This document shows positions 10,880 to 22,680 of a DNA stretch of 64,000 nt, piece after piece (position 1 is the first letter of the stretch; each line of letters starts with the position of its first letter). Under the pieces are notes generated by a model, which had not been told where the DNA came from, did no database searches, and was given only the letters and a program-made list of their open reading frames with translations. Position numbers and translations under genes: made by a program. The stretch comes from Lepisosteus oculatus (taxonomy: Eukaryota > Chordata > Actinopteri > Semionotiformes > Lepisosteidae): assembly GCF_040954835.1 (NCBI RefSeq), contig NC_090709.1, positions 44,152,490-44,216,489 of the forward strand, given 5' to 3'.

Positions 10880-12320
10880 AGCCTTTAAATGAACACACCC
10901 TCTTCACTTCATTTCTCCATGGCCGGTCTTGTACGGCAATCAAATACAGAGCCCGTAGGGGGCAGTAAGCTCGCATATATAGCTCACTGTGTATAAAATG
11001 AAGAAGCAGAGGTTAGTTTCTCATCTGCATGTTGCAGAGCCTTACGCAACTCGTACCAACAGCTGGGGTTTGATCCCTGCACGGGCTATTAGTTGAAAGA
11101 CCATTGTAAATGAGGTGTAACAGATTTATCCAGCTGGCTTTTATGTTTCATACTAAATTGCTATCTTGAAACCAAAATAATTAGAAATATGGAACACAAC
11201 TGTTGTTCCCCATGAAGGAAAGCTGTTTTACACTGACGTCACTCCTTTTTATTTAATCCAGATTTTAAAAACAACTCCGACCTATCAAAGGAAAATGTTA
11301 CACAAAAGTTGGAAAGCACACTCTGAATCCATCTGTATATTTGATCTCCGCAATCCGTTCAAGGCTGCCTATGTTAATCGTAAGTGTATAGATGAAACAT
11401 TTAATATATTGTTCAGTTTAAATCAAAATGCTTTACTACTACAAGAGAGAAGTATAGTATGGAGGATGCGACAAATGTGTGATTTCTTGGAAGAAAACTA
11501 CTTTTCTTTGCATTCGAAATTAATTCGAAACAATTGACACACAAACCCTTTGTCTTTTTTAAAGAGATTATATCTTTAAACAGACAAATGTATAAAATGT
11601 GTTTTTTTTACCTAGAGATTTTGGACAGGGGCGATGTATTACTAGTAGAGGCTGCTGACTAACACTGTACTGTCTGGAGATCAGCTCCATTTGCAATAAA
11701 AAAACGTGCGTAACAAAGCTGGAGAGCAGCTGAACTTGTGCTCAGTAGTCAGTATGGTGCTGAGGGTTCAATACTGTCGTTGTTGTATTAGCACGAGCTG
11801 CACAGGCTCTGAATCAGACCATTTCAATTAGTCTGATCAGTGCAGGACAAGTTAATGTAGAATTATTGCTTTGTCTGTCTCTTGTTTGTATATAAATGGA
11901 TGTCTCTGATAACTTAATGTTAGTTTTTATTTTAGTTTTACGATGTAGGTCATGCGTTGATATATGACATGTCTCATTCCTGATTCAGCTCATGTTCCAT
12001 AGGAGAGAAGAGATTCCTCCTGTTTCTCGTACAACCATATCAGAACAGAAGCCCATGTCACCCAGCTCTGATTCAAGATCGAGTTGCATCTTCAACATTT
12101 TGTTTTTGTTTCTGATCATAATTTTCTTTAGTTATGATCAATATTGAACTTTTTCTAAGTAAAACAAAACGAATCAAACATGCAGGCAGATTTTTGAAAA
12201 GTATTAGGAGTTGATAGGGCGCTCCTTCGGAATAGTCGTCAGAAAATGTGAGAAAAGGAAAGTTACGTAAACTCTCACACACAGCATTAAAGACTGGAAT
12301 CTGATCATAAAAAAACTAGC
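10880..12320. other. no gene; partial tRNA-like and shared module
   Basis: No gene is supported. A T-arm-like piece, ctggggtttgatccctgcacgg, lies near 11068-11090 and could be a tRNA 3' relic. Bases 11640-11840 match 38440-38620 (aacaaagctggag against aacaaagttggag, cagctgaacttgtgct), so this is another dispersed copy. The rest is featureless. Confidence 0.4.
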
Positions 12321-12323
12321 TGT

Positions 12324-12394
12324 CTCCCCGTCGGTAATCAAACCCCGGTTTCCCGCGTGACAGGCTGGGACACGAACAACTTTACTAACTAGGA
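12324..12394 (-). pseudogene. tRNA-Asp(GTC) relic
   Basis: On the minus strand the sequence follows tRNA-Asp: tcctagttagta at the 5' end, anticodon arm cagcctgtcacgcggg (anticodon GTC), and T-arm/acceptor ccggggtttgattaccgacgg. The D-arm is degraded and the B box has changes, so it is called a pseudogene. Confidence 0.7.
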
Positions 12395-12459
12395 GCGCTT
12401 GCTAGCTATTAGGAGGCATTTACTCTTAAATATGTTACTGTTTTGGGTTTCGACTTTAA

Positions 12460-12994
12460 TTTTCCCGATACCAGTTTTTTACAAAAGTAAAGGCACATGG
12501 CACATGTGTGGCACATCACGTCCAAGTTTAGTGACAACTACCTCAGAGATTGTAAGCTGGGTAGTTTCAGATCACTTTTTTTAAAGGTTCAAGCAAACCC
12601 GAATACCTTTGTGTAATCGTTTTTCATAAAGTGTAATTGTATTATAGCATGTGCCCTTAATGATTTTCTTGATACGTTATATGTGCTCTTGTTTGTATTG
12701 TATGTAGTTTTGTTGTTCAAATAAAACGTAAAAGACACAACTTTCCGGATGCGGCTGCTGTAAAAATAAAATGACATCAAGGGTGCTGTACGCAGAGGTC
12801 TGAAACCTGCTCCACAGAAGATCTTTATCCAGAGGTGTTAAAGAAGTCGAGATCTCGCCATGAGAGGGGAAGCATCTCAGAAAAAGCAGGTGCAGTCGGT
12901 TCCACGGTCATAACGCCACTAAGTCGGGTGACAAGAGCAAAACCCACCCGGCTTCCTCCGGGCAAGTAATGAGACAAAGAGACAGTGCACAGCG
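12460..12994. repeat. tRNA-Leu upstream module, copy A
   Basis: The segment is nearly the same as 14996-15832, though copy B has extra internal sequence (about 15116-15445). Both run from cgataccagttttttacaaa through a tttccggatgcggctgctg block to the direct upstream of a tRNA-Leu(AAG). More diverged copies lie at about 41440-42400 (+), 43830-44140 (-) and 61000-61440 (-). No open frame is conserved, so this is tRNA flank DNA. Confidence 0.75.
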
Positions 12995-13076
12995 GGTAGC
13001 GTGGCCGAGCGGTCTAAGGCGCTGGACTAAGGCTCCAGTCTTTTCGGGGGCGTGGGTTCGAATCCCACCGCTGCCA
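12995..13076 (+). tRNA. tRNA-Leu(AAG), apparently intact
   Basis: This 82 nt sequence follows vertebrate tRNA-Leu. The acceptor stem GGTAGCG pairs fully with CGCTGCC. The A box is tggccgagcgg, and the anticodon stem-loop ctggaCTAAGGCtccag has anticodon AAG. It has the long variable arm of a class II tRNA and a canonical B box, ggttcgaatcc. A run of five T lies about 50 bp downstream as a possible Pol III stop. It is the better preserved of two tandem copies (the other is at 15833). Confidence 0.93.
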
Positions 13077-13079
13077 GGT

Positions 13080-13690
13080 GCTTCTGTCGAGACCCCCTTT
13101 CAGCTGGCTTCAGACGAAAGGGAGGGAACTGCTTTTTGGCAGTCTCTCGAGAAACTAAGCAAAGTGTTTAAAGATACTATCTCAGCTTGACATCAAGGCA
13201 CAAAACAAAAACCTTCTTGCGTCCTCTCAACCCAAAAGCGCTTTGCCACTTTTTGCGTTATGCAGGGAACGATGTCTGCCCAGATCTCTATTGTGTCAAT
13301 GCAAATCGTAGTGTGCCCTCCGTTTTAATGTTGGCTGTGCTGGCGTGCTGCTTCTGTCTGTGAAACTTGAATGTTCTGCTTCTTCACACCAAATCGTCGG
13401 CGGGGGTTGAGCTTGTTAAATCTTTGCGCATAGCGCTCCTTTGGAAGTACTTTGTCCAAGTTCAAAAGCGATCGTGGGATTTACTTCATGCGTGCAAAAA
13501 GCATGCCTCGCACGACAGATTTAAATGGGGAATGGAGCCTGCTTCTTGCTGTTTTTCCTGTGGTAGCAGTTACAAAGTTGATCGTGCTTTCACATTCTGT
13601 TAACAGTATTCACTGGCTGAGCTTTATCAGTTGGTTCGTAAAGGAATCTCTGCTTCGGTTCCAGAAAAGTCATCTGTAGTGTGTTTTTTT
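13080..13690. repeat. tRNA-Leu downstream module, copy A
   Basis: The segment has counterparts at about 15915-16450 and 20330-20930 (shared words gtctgcc, gcaaat, catagcgctcc, ttgtccaagttcaaaag). It follows the tRNA-Leu in two of three places. Short open frames in it are not conserved between copies, so no protein is proposed. Confidence 0.65.
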
Positions 13691-14081
13691 CCGTGCCCAT
13701 GGCAGTCTTTTAAAGCTGGTAGTAATGGCGGCGAAGTTAATTTTTTATCCTCTTTAAAAGAATAAGGACGGGCTGGGGCGAGCTCCATTTACCACTCTTT
13801 CAGCTAACCGCCGAACTCGCGAACTGATTACACTGCAGAGCCACAGGCGCCTCGTTTTTCTCCATTCTCTGGGTTAGGGTGAAAAAAAAACTTTGCTGGT
13901 ATTAGCTGGCCTGCTGGGAGTACCTTTTCTTCACTGATAAGCAAGATTTGTGTTTCATCTTTCACAAGCTGTATAGATTTCTTTCAAAACAAGTTGTTCC
14001 AGAAAAGAAACGAACACTTGCATTCACCTGAATTAAAAGACATGGGATTTGCCCATAAGGATAAATTCTGTACAGTAAGAC
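13691..14081. other. no gene seen
   Basis: This intergenic DNA lies between the tRNA-Leu module and tRNA-Thr. No ORF, promoter or repeat could be supported. Confidence 0.4.
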
Positions 14082-14155
14082 AGGCACCGCTGGGAATCGG
14101 ACCCAGGATCTCCTGTTTACTAGACAGGCGCTTTAGCCAACTAAGCCACTGCGCC
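14082..14155 (-). tRNA. tRNA-Thr(AGT), near intact
   Basis: On the minus strand this 74 nt sequence follows vertebrate tRNA-Thr(AGT): A box tggcttagttgg, anticodon arm cctgtctagtaaacagg (anticodon AGT), and T-arm and acceptor end ccagcggtgcct. Two oddities weaken it: an A-G mismatch in the acceptor stem (position 6) and a C in place of T55 in the B box (ggtccgattcc). It may be an ageing gene. Confidence 0.75.
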
Positions 14156-14159
14156 TGGC

Positions 14160-14640
14160 AAACTGCTGTCCTTTGACAGCCACTTGGACACGTCTCAACT
14201 GCTCTGAGACATCTGTGTTCGGTGTGCACCGAGCCTGCTCGCCTTGCAAGTTGCCTCATTTACATGCGATAGTTCCACCACTAAGAGAAAGGATGAGAAA
14301 TGGCTTTTATCTGTCACTTTTCATGTCAGAGGATCTCAATCTGCTTTCCGTGTACAAGAGGATGTCCAACTCATGTAGCTAAAGACGTAGACGACAGTGC
14401 TCCACTGAAATCTTGATCTCACAACCCTCGGCATGACTCTGCTATGTTCTGCTTTAGACAAAGGGGGGAAAAGACTTCTTTCATCACACGTTTTGCACTG
14501 TTTACGGTGTTTGCAGTGCTCTTTCTTAAATGAAAACCAGGAATCGGCACCATATGAGGTGAGACTAGATAATATTGGAACAAGTAGCCTCGCCATTCCA
14601 TGCGTGACGTGAGCAAAGTGTAATTCCTGTCTTTATAGTG
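14160..14640. other. no gene seen
   Basis: No supported feature was found. The short frames on both strands have no recognisable motifs. Confidence 0.4.
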
Positions 14641-14940
14641 TGCTTGTTAGAGACATAGCTGGCACCCAGAGCGCTTTAAATCCGGGAGTCAGCAGCCCAA
14701 GACAAGAGAGTTTCCTTCGTCTATGTTTTTGCGTGAAGGGGGAAACCATGCGTGTGCTGCAAACGATCTTAGTATCGAAGTGCCGTCCCACATAACCGAT
14801 CCGAACAATCTGCTTTACAGAGGAGCACTGCCGGAGCTTATCGTTTGCAAACTGAAGACCAGGCTGACCTCTTCTGTGACTCTTGAACACTGAGTCTCAA
14901 GGTTGTGAATTCAAGCTCCACGCTGGCGGGAAATTCCATA
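14641..14940. repeat. module shared with 41050-41395
   Basis: Shared blocks include gtcagcagcccaag (here cagcagcccaag), gagagtttccttcgtctatgt and gttgtgaattc(a/g)agctccacgctgg. In the 41 kb copy the first block continues directly from a tRNA-His relic. Here only the last bases of that tRNA survive (aaatccgggagtcagca). Confidence 0.65.
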
Positions 14941-14995
14941 GGTAATGATCACATTTTCTTGCATGCTAATCAAAAGAAATATTAAGAAACTTTTC

Positions 14996-15832
14996 CCGAT
15001 ACCAGTTTTTTACAAAAGTAAAGGCACACGGCACATGTGTGCCACATCACGTCCGAGTTTAGTGACAACTACCTCAGAGATTGTAAGCTGGGTAGTTTCA
15101 GATCAGATCACTTTTTTATCAAAGGTTCAAGCAAACCCGAATACTTTTGCAAGAGACATTTCAGAATCCCAGTCAAATCCAGTAAGATTGCTGGATCCTT
15201 TGAATTCGACTGAACTATAGCACAGATCTGCAGTCCACCATTAGAATACTGTGGGTGTGTTGTATAAGCCATACCGCCCAAAATAGTTCTAAAACAGGAG
15301 AAGCATCCTCGTTTAGGAATGTGGTATAAAGTGAAATGGTCTGGGAAGAGTCCTACGTTTGAACAGTTCAAAATAGACGTAAAGGGGTATTTACGGACTC
15401 TTTCGAAATGTAAGAACGAGCTGTGCGGACCTTATCTTTATTTACCTTGTGTAATCGTTTTTCATAAAGTGTCATTGTATTATAGCATGTGCCCCTGACG
15501 ATTTTCTTGATACGTTATATGTGCTCTTGTTTGTATTGTGTGTAGTTTTGTTGTTCAAATAAAACCTAAAAGACACAACTTTCCGGATGCGGCTGCTGTA
15601 AAAATAAAATGACATCAAGGGTGCTGTACGCAGAGGTCTGAAACCTGTTCAACAGAAGATCTTTATCAAGAGGTGTTAAAGAAGTAGAGATCTCGCCATG
15701 AGAGGGGAAGCATCTCAGAAAAAGCAGGTGCCGTCGGTTCCACGGTTATAACGCCACTAATTCGGGCGACAAGAGCAAAACCCACCCGGCTTCCTCCGGG
15801 CAAGTAATGAGACAAAGAGACAGTGCACAGCG
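14996..15832. repeat. tRNA-Leu upstream module, copy B
   Basis: This is the second, tandem copy of the 12460-12994 module, about 2.8 kb downstream. It contains about 330 bases (roughly 15116-15445) that copy A lacks; those bases recur at 41850-42170. Confidence 0.75.
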
Positions 15833-15914
15833 GGTAGCGTGGCCGAGCGGTCTAAGGCGCTGGATTAAGGCTCCAGTCTCTTTTGGGGTGTGGGCTTGAA
15901 TCCCACTGCTGCTA
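15833..15914 (+). pseudogene. tRNA-Leu(AAG) decayed copy
   Basis: This is the tandem partner of the gene at 12995. Anticodon loop TTAAGGC and A box are kept. The B box reads ggcttgaatcc instead of ggttcgaatcc, and the acceptor end gctgcta leaves wobble or mismatched pairs. The universal TTC of the T-loop is lost, so it is probably inactive. Confidence 0.75.
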
Positions 15915-16450
15915 GGAGTTTTTGTGTTACAACCACCAAATGGAGCAATGTGTTAAAAGCTACTTTATCAGCTTAACATCAAAGCAGGGAAAAAAAAGTG
16001 TTTCTTCTTCTCAACACAAATTATCGTTTCCACCTTCAGCAGGGAAGTTTGTCTACCAAGATCACTTTTGAGTCAGTGCAAATCACAGTGCGCCCTCAAT
16101 TTTAATGTCGGTTGTGCTCCTTTTTTCTGTGAAACGTTAATGTTCTGCATTTTCAAGTCGAGTCATCCTCAGGGGTAGAGCTGATTATGTCTTTCCGCAT
16201 AGCGCTCCATCAGAAATAACTTGTCTAAGTTCAAAAGAGATTGTGGGTTTCACTTCAAGCAATCACAAAGCATACCTCACATGTCAGATCTAAATGGGGA
16301 ATTTGTTGGTTACGAAACTGAACGTTTTTCCATGTTCTGCTAAAGTATCCACTGGCTTGCCTTTATAAGCAGTCTTGGAAAGATAAGCTGTGCTTCATCT
16401 CAGGAAAAATCATCAGTACTGTCATTTTATTCTGTGTGTATGGCCGTTAT
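15915..16450. repeat. tRNA-Leu downstream module, copy B
   Basis: This is the counterpart of 13080-13690 (shared catagcgctcc, cagatctaaatgggga against cagatttaaatgggga). Confidence 0.6.
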
Positions 16451-16499
16451 TTAAAGTATATAAAAATCACGAGTTCATAGACATCCAAATATCAACAGC

Positions 16500-16850
16500 A
16501 CCTTGTAAACCTGTCATAAGAATTCCTTCAATCCAATAGTTTCACTCCAGGGAAAAGGCAGGGAAACATAGAGAATTCTTATTTAAAGACAACATCCGTA
16601 TTGGATTGCATGTAAGCAGGCACCACTCAGAATTCCTAATATGATTTTGAATTCAGTTTTGCAGTGCTTTAGTGCTTTACTACTTTCAGAGAGTCCTTTA
16701 TTGACCTTGCTGAAGCAGAGAAGCGACATAATCACAATTGTGACCAGTTTTTCTGCTGTTTCTGGTTAATACTGATTATTATTTTGTATTTTGATTAGTA
16801 TTTTTCGTAGCGTTCTTCCTCAGCTTTTTAGTTATTTGGTGAGCAAGAAC
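16500..16850. repeat. dispersed module, keeps empty site of a 1.38 kb LTR
   Basis: Bases from about 16515 share ccttcaatccaatagttt, cttattggattgc and cttgctgaagcagagaag with 18090-18340 and 20955-21230. At 16815-16850 the text cttcctcagctttttagttatttggtgagc is the uninterrupted version of the site that carries the LTR at 21297-22676. Confidence 0.65.
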
Positions 16851-17103
16851 CACTGAGAACGAGTCTGAATCAATCAAGAACACATATGGTACTGCTGTCC
16901 TGTGTATTACTGCTTCATCCTAATTGAGCTTTTCAGTGTTGAAGAAGACGTTTCCAATTTCGATTGCTGGTTTCAGAGGATGTGCTACAAGATCACAGAT
17001 TCATTTGAAAAGATTTGGAGATGCATTGGCTGGGATTCAAACCTGGCTCAATTGCATGAAGGCACTTATACTCAGCAACGAGAGGAAAGGAGAAGGGGCC
17101 AGA

Positions 17104-17168
17104 GGTAGTGTGGCTGGATTTTAGGCTCCACTCTCTCAGGGGCGTGGGTTTAAATCCCACTACTGCCC
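17104..17168 (+). pseudogene. tRNA-Leu(TAG) relic, D-arm deleted
   Basis: It starts ggtagtgtgg, jumps to the anticodon arm tggattttaggctcca (anticodon TAG), then runs on through a variable arm, gggcgtgggtttaaatccc and ctactgcc. About 20 nt of D-arm are missing. Confidence 0.7.
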
Positions 17169-17239
17169 AATGTTTCAAGACCTTACTTCCTGTGATTTGT
17201 AATATGGTCAGTAAAAGCACTTTATGTAAGTATCTCTTA

Positions 17240-17700
17240 TGTCAGCACTACAAGTCACTTACTGCTCCACAGGACCGGGGTTCAATCCCTGGCATCTTCA
17301 GGTGTTTTATATAACTGTACTCACATCGAAATCTTCTGTTGAGTGAGAACTCTTTGCTCGTGTTCATAGAGAGCCAGGTTTACCTTTTGAATCTCACCCG
17401 GGATTTCCTGAGAGATCATTCAGCGAGCGAGACCTCCCTCTGGACTCCGCACTGAGCTGAAAGCTGCATGAATTCCTCACTGTGTGTCCTGTACTGTTAC
17501 AGGTGGTCCAGCGTAAATGTGCAGCACAGTGATATGAACAACTTGAACTTTTTCTGTATGTGAAGGAAAATGCAAAAGAGCATGTAAAGTATTGATCATA
17601 TAAAATATCCATAGTACAACTCGAGAAAAAACTGAAGCACAAAACAGCGACTTTTGATGATTACAAGAGATTCAAGAAACACAACCGTCCGCAGATGGGT
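17240..17700. repeat. tRNA-Ala 3' relic and shared downstream module
   Basis: A tRNA-Ala-like T-arm (ggggttcaatccctggcatc) ends near 17300. The following text (ttctgttgagtgagaactctttgctcg) is repeated after the tRNA-Ala relic at 23089. Bases 17400-17700 recur at about 18350-18620 and 23420-23710. Confidence 0.65.
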
Positions 17701-20020
17701 TCGGATCCTGAACGCTTAAGTCAAAAGAACAAAAGCGAAGTAAACTCACTTCATTGTCTTATAGTTTCTGTAATAAAACAATTTTTTACTTTCTTTATAA
17801 TTTCTTACTGTTGATAGACGATTTATTGAATTTTAACAGAATCACAATTACAAATATTTGGGGTTAAACTGTTATTCACATACTCTAACAAAGAGAAACG
17901 TTAGTGTCTTCCAGTGTGTGAGCCAATTTCTCAAAACATTAAAAAATAAGTTATAGAAATTGAATTGTTCTACTTTTTAGGCTTGCATAGTCTTATTCAT
18001 ATTTCAGTTAAGCCTTTTCTTCTGTAGTAATTTCATTTGATATTAAAATTAGTCCTGATTTACAAGATGTAACAAGGGTTACATTTTAACCCTTCAATCC
18101 AATAGTTTTACTCCAAGTAAAAAGCAGCGCAATATATAGAGAGATGACATTCAAAGATTTCAACGTTCTTATTGGATTGCCTGTATGCAGATATCGCTCA
18201 GAATTGCTAATATGATTTTAATTCAGTTTTTCTCTACTACTTTCAGAGTCTTTTATTGACCTTGCTGAAGCAGAGAAGTGACATAATCACAAATGCAACC
18301 AGTTGTGCAGCTGTTTCTGGTTAATAATGATTAATGCAAAAAAAAAACAGCTCCTTGCATTAAGAGTCCTCCCTCTGGATTCCTCTGAAAGCTGCGCGAA
18401 TTACTCACTGCGTGTCCTGTACTGTGTAGCACAGTGACTAGAACGCCTTGAGTTTTTTTGCGTATGTGAAGGAAAATGCAAAAGAGCATGAAAAGTATCG
18501 ATGGTATAAAATATCCATGGTACAACTTGAGAAAGAACTGAAGGACAAAACAATGACATTTGATGATTACAAGAGAAACACAACCGTCCGAACATGGGCT
18601 TGGATCCTGACCGCTTGCGTTAAAAGACAAAGCAAAGGATATAACCTGTAAATGTCTTCATGTCTTACAGTTTATGAAATAACACAATTTCTTACTTTCT
18701 TGATAATTTCTTACTATTGATAGATGCTTTTTTAAATTTTAACAGAATCACAATTACAAACAAATGGGGTTAAACTGTTATTCACATACTCTAACGAAGA
18801 GAAACGTTAGTGTCTTCCGGTGTGTGAGCCCATCTCTCAAAAAATAAAAAAATAAGTTCTATTAATTGAATTGTTCTATTTTTCAGGCTTGCATAGTCTT
18901 ATTCATATTTCAGTTAAGCCTTTTCCTCGGTAGTAATTTCATTTGATATTAAAATTAGTCCTGATTTACAATTTTTGGACATGGTTCATCTTAAAGAATT
19001 TTGTAATAAGTTTCAGTTTAGGAAAATCGTGCCCAGAAGCTACCAAAACTGGTAATGTTCACATAATGTGTAATGCCAAAGCAGCAGTTGGGGTGGGAAA
19101 CAAAAGGCATTTCTTGGTATGAATCCTTAAACTTCATAGATGGCGTTCTAGGACTTCTCGCTTCAGATAAAGCTGTCAATACATCATAGATTTCTACTCA
19201 ACCAATATCAGCAGTGTTATCACTACCGAACACTAAATATAGATCCTGGCAATAATTCATGAGTTGTTTGTTAGAAAATTATTTATGTTTTTTTTTAAAC
19301 ATATTTTCAATACCAGACAAAAAGTCGAAAGTTTCAATTTCATGCAACTGATGAAATCTCTCTTCGATGGAAGTTATAAGTACAGTACATCCAAAATACT
19401 GCGGAATCAATCAAATTTACATGTTTCTTGTGGATCCAGAAGATCATTTTGAGACTCAAAACATGCCTGTCTTTTCTTTTTTCGAGGACGAAGGAGTAGC
19501 AGCAGGAGTAGCAGTTATGGCAAGAACGTGTTTAGAGTTCAGGACTTCTCATTTCTAATGCAATACCATCGACTCGGAAAGCACCGCCCGCGATAAAAGA
19601 ACTTGCAGAATTGGTCTGTTCATGCTGCCTACAGGCTTTGAATTGCTGGCATTTTCTGCAAGCGTTCCTTTTTGAGGGTTCATGAAATTCCTCACATTTG
19701 AGCCAACACTAAAATATTTCATTCGGGGTCGCCTAATTCATAGTGCAAACCGAATCTACAGGGGAATGCTGTGGCACATGAAGCCGTTTGTTATTCTGTT
19801 GTGAGGTGTGAGGGGCGGAATGCAAATCGAGTTGGTGAATAGAAAATGAAACAGGAGTCACTTCTTGAGCTACGAATTCCAAAAAGTATGAAAACCTGTG
19901 CATTTTAACAGTGCAGAATACTTACAAATTGCACTGAGTTGCTTGCTTTCTTCTGCTGCTTTTATATTTCAGTCATTCACTGTAGCACTGGAACAATTCA
20001 AGAGAGGTAAAAACGGAAGC
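17701..20020. repeat. duplicated module DNA without genes
   Basis: Bases 17860-18060 and 18760-18965 are near copies (aaacgttagtgtcttcc...gtgtgagcc). Bases 18060-18345 are repeated at 20945-21235. Bases 19540-19740 match 59080-59290, and both lie upstream of a tRNA-Leu(CAA) sequence. Open frames here are short and not shared between copies. No protein gene is supported. Confidence 0.55.
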
Positions 20021-20133
20021 TGTCAGGAGTGGGATTTGAACCCCCGCCTCCATTTGGAGACCAGAACACCCAAGCCAGCTGGAAAGACACATGTCCTTGA
20101 GTCTGGCGCCTTAGACCACTCGGCCACCCTGAC
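20021..20133 (-). tRNA. tRNA-Leu(CAA) with intron, apparently intact
   Basis: On the minus strand GTCAGGG...TCCTGAC closes the acceptor stem, with discriminator A. The A box is tggccgagtgg. The anticodon arm is gccagactCAAg, split after position 37 by an intron of about 29 nt (starting gacatgtgtc), then ttctggtctcc and a long variable arm. The B box is ggttcaaatcc. Leu(CAA) genes of vertebrates carry an intron at this site. The flanking DNA is shared with the decayed copy at 59670-59760. Confidence 0.92.
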
Positions 20134-20329
20134 AAGCGAAAGCAAATGGTGTGCTGAATGCACCAGTAGTTGACTAAACTGAGTTTCTTCCCTGAAATTA
20201 TTTGCTTGCGAAGAGCCAAGTTGCCTTGAATGGATCTTGGAAATCAAATATACGGATGGATTGTTATTCGGTTGTGAGTTTTGAGGGGCGTATTATAAAT
20301 TGAGTTGGTGAAAAGGCGCTTTTTGTTAG

Positions 20330-20930
20330 TCTGTCGGGAGGCTGCACAAGGTGTTTAGAGGGAGAACTTCTAAAAGGCAGGCTCTCTATGTTTAACATCA
20401 AGAAAGATTTTTTTTTTTCTCAATGGAAATGCTCTTTGGCGCTTTCAGCTTTACGTAGGGAACAACGTCTGCCGAGACCACTTTTGAGCCAGTGCAAATG
20501 GTAATGTGCCACCAAGTATATTTAATATTGGCTGTGGTAGCGAGCTGCTTTTGTTTGTGAAGCTTTTACTTCTTTAAGCTGAATCATCAGCAGGTGTAGC
20601 TTATTAAATCTTTGCTCATAGCACTCCATCAGAAATACCTTGTCCATGTTCAAAAGAGATCAGGGGATTTACTTCATGCTTTCACATGGCATACCTTACA
20701 CGAAAGATTTAAATGGGGAATTGATTGTGCTTCTTGATGTTGTTCCTGTGGTTGCCTTGGTTACAATTGTGAACGTTCTTCCACGTTCTGCTAGAGTATC
20801 CACTGGGTGGGCTTTATCAATTGGCTCGGATAGGTCATCAGTGCTCCGTCTCCAGAAAAATAATCAGCACTGTCTTTTTTCTGTGCGCATGACCGTCTTT
20901 TAAAACATATAAAATCACGAGTTCATTGAT
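20330..20930. repeat. tRNA downstream module, copy C
   Basis: This is a diverged copy of 13080-13690 without an adjacent tRNA-Leu(AAG). It has aacgtctgccgagacc, ttaaatctttg and tccatgttcaaaagagatc in the same order. Confidence 0.6.
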
Positions 20931-20944
20931 TTCTCCAAATAACA

Positions 20945-21292
20945 ACAATACATTTTAACCCTTCAATCCAATAGTTTTACTCCAAGTAAAAAGCAGCGCA
21001 ATATATAGAGAGATGACATTCAAAGATTTCAACGTTCTTATTGGATTGCCTGTATGCAGATATCGCTCAGAATTGCTAAAATGATTTTAATTCAGTTTTT
21101 CTCTACTACTTTCAGAGTCTTTTATTGACCTTGCTGAAGCAGAGAAGTGACATAATCACAAATGCAACCAGTTGTGCAGCTGTTTCTGGTTAATAATCAT
21201 TAATGCGAAAAAAAAAGCTCCTTGCATTAAGATCAAGAGCAACCAACGCGCTCGCTTGTTGAGTTGGGTATTTTCCGAGCTACTCTTCCTTA
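20945..21292. repeat. module copy ending at LTR insertion
   Basis: The segment matches 18060-18345 almost base for base in its first 290 bases. It then runs into the site of the LTR insertion at 21293. Confidence 0.7.
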
Positions 21293-21296
21293 GCTG

Positions 21297-22676
21297 TGTA
21301 GAGGTTTGATGGGTTTACTGAGACAATTATTCATTGCAGCAGCAATCACGAGGTGATTCGTTGTGGCTTTTAGAAAATCAATTGTCAGAACAACTAACAA
21401 CGCACACACACGGGTTCAATACACGAGATACAGTTATTAATATAAATTGTGCACCAAACATATACCAGTCTGCCTGGATACAAGCGGCAGACCTTACTGT
21501 GAGGGTTATCAATACACACGGTATATAATCTCGAAGAGATGCAAACACAAAGAGATACACAACAGAGAATATATGTCAATATATATCGTTCGGTTACCAA
21601 ATCGCTAATCAGTGTTATTACCCACTGATACTCTAAACTCGGAAGTAAATGCAATACTCATGAATTAAATTGATAACAACTTATGTTGAGGTACAATTGA
21701 ATTCTCGAGACGCAATGTAGAACATGGGGTTTACTTATCCACTGTGTATGGATTTGGAATTTCCCGGCACGAACACCAAACCAGCTGACAGGCTCTGTTG
21801 CAGCCTCGGTTCCAGCGGTTGTCCAATGGGCATTGTCCCGGCGTCCTCTGGCTACCGACCAACCAGTCGAGGTGCAGCTCAGAGTTGGACGGGCGGAGGA
21901 ATCTGACTGCGGCGCGCAGGGCAGTCGTTGCTCCGAGGGGATCTACCAGCAGTCCGGCTGGCTAGTAGAAAGTCTCTATGCACAGAGTGTGACTGCGAGT
22001 CCTCACAAGTCACTCTTTTGCCCGGGAAGAAGCTGGTTCGTTCTCGGACCAGCGCTGCTTCTGAATAAGCTATTCAGGTTGTCGACAAGGGTCCAACTGT
22101 AGGCTGCCGTTGATCAAGCGGAGCATTCACGTTGGTAGAATTCTGAGTACGTACGGGATCCTCGGTCTCGTGCTTAGAACAAAGTCCAAGTCCCAGTGCA
22201 GACAACAGCAGTTGTCACGTGATTGTTTCTGAGGATGCGCGAAAATGGCCAAGGAGAGCCCCGATCTGAGCTTGCGCTCCGTTTTTGACCAAGACACAGA
22301 TGTGTGCTGATTGGTTGAGATTTTGGCGGGCATTGGAGACCCACGTGGTGTTACCACGCCCTGCCAATCCCTGATTGGTTGATCAAAGTGAGATATGAGT
22401 CACTTACTCCTGACGCTTAGGAATGCAGTCCAGATGTCCAATCGGCACTCCCTAGAAAGATAGGCGCCAATGGATGACCATTGATCATGATAGCCAGGCT
22501 TAGCTAAGTGCATCTCCGTTTGGGAGCTGTCCCTTATGAAAAGAAAACATCTTAAATCAGCCTCCATGAATACTTTCTCTGTGGTTGGACCACAGAGAGG
22601 GAGAGTGAGATGGGGCCTCATTTAGGAAAGCACAGCAACGCTTAATTCTGTCTTATTAACAAGAATTGCCGCTACA
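21297..22676 (-). mobile_element. LTR fossil, 1.38 kb, 4-bp target duplication
   Basis: On the minus strand it begins TGTAGCGG and ends CTCTACA, giving short inverted ends. GCTG flanks both sides on the plus strand (21293-21296 and 22677-22680). The uninterrupted site is preserved in the paralogous module at about 16815-16850, which confirms both borders. A partial relative lies in plus orientation from about 30353. No coding domain is seen inside, so it is read as a solo LTR of unnamed family. Confidence 0.75.
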
Positions 22677-22680
22677 GCTG

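Noticed and set aside
10554-10976. 140-codon minus-strand frame.
   Set aside because: It spans a LINE tail and a tRNA-Asn relic, so it is a chance frame.
13367-13679. Overlapping 75-78 codon frames after tRNA-Leu.
   Set aside because: The two other copies of this module do not keep either frame open.
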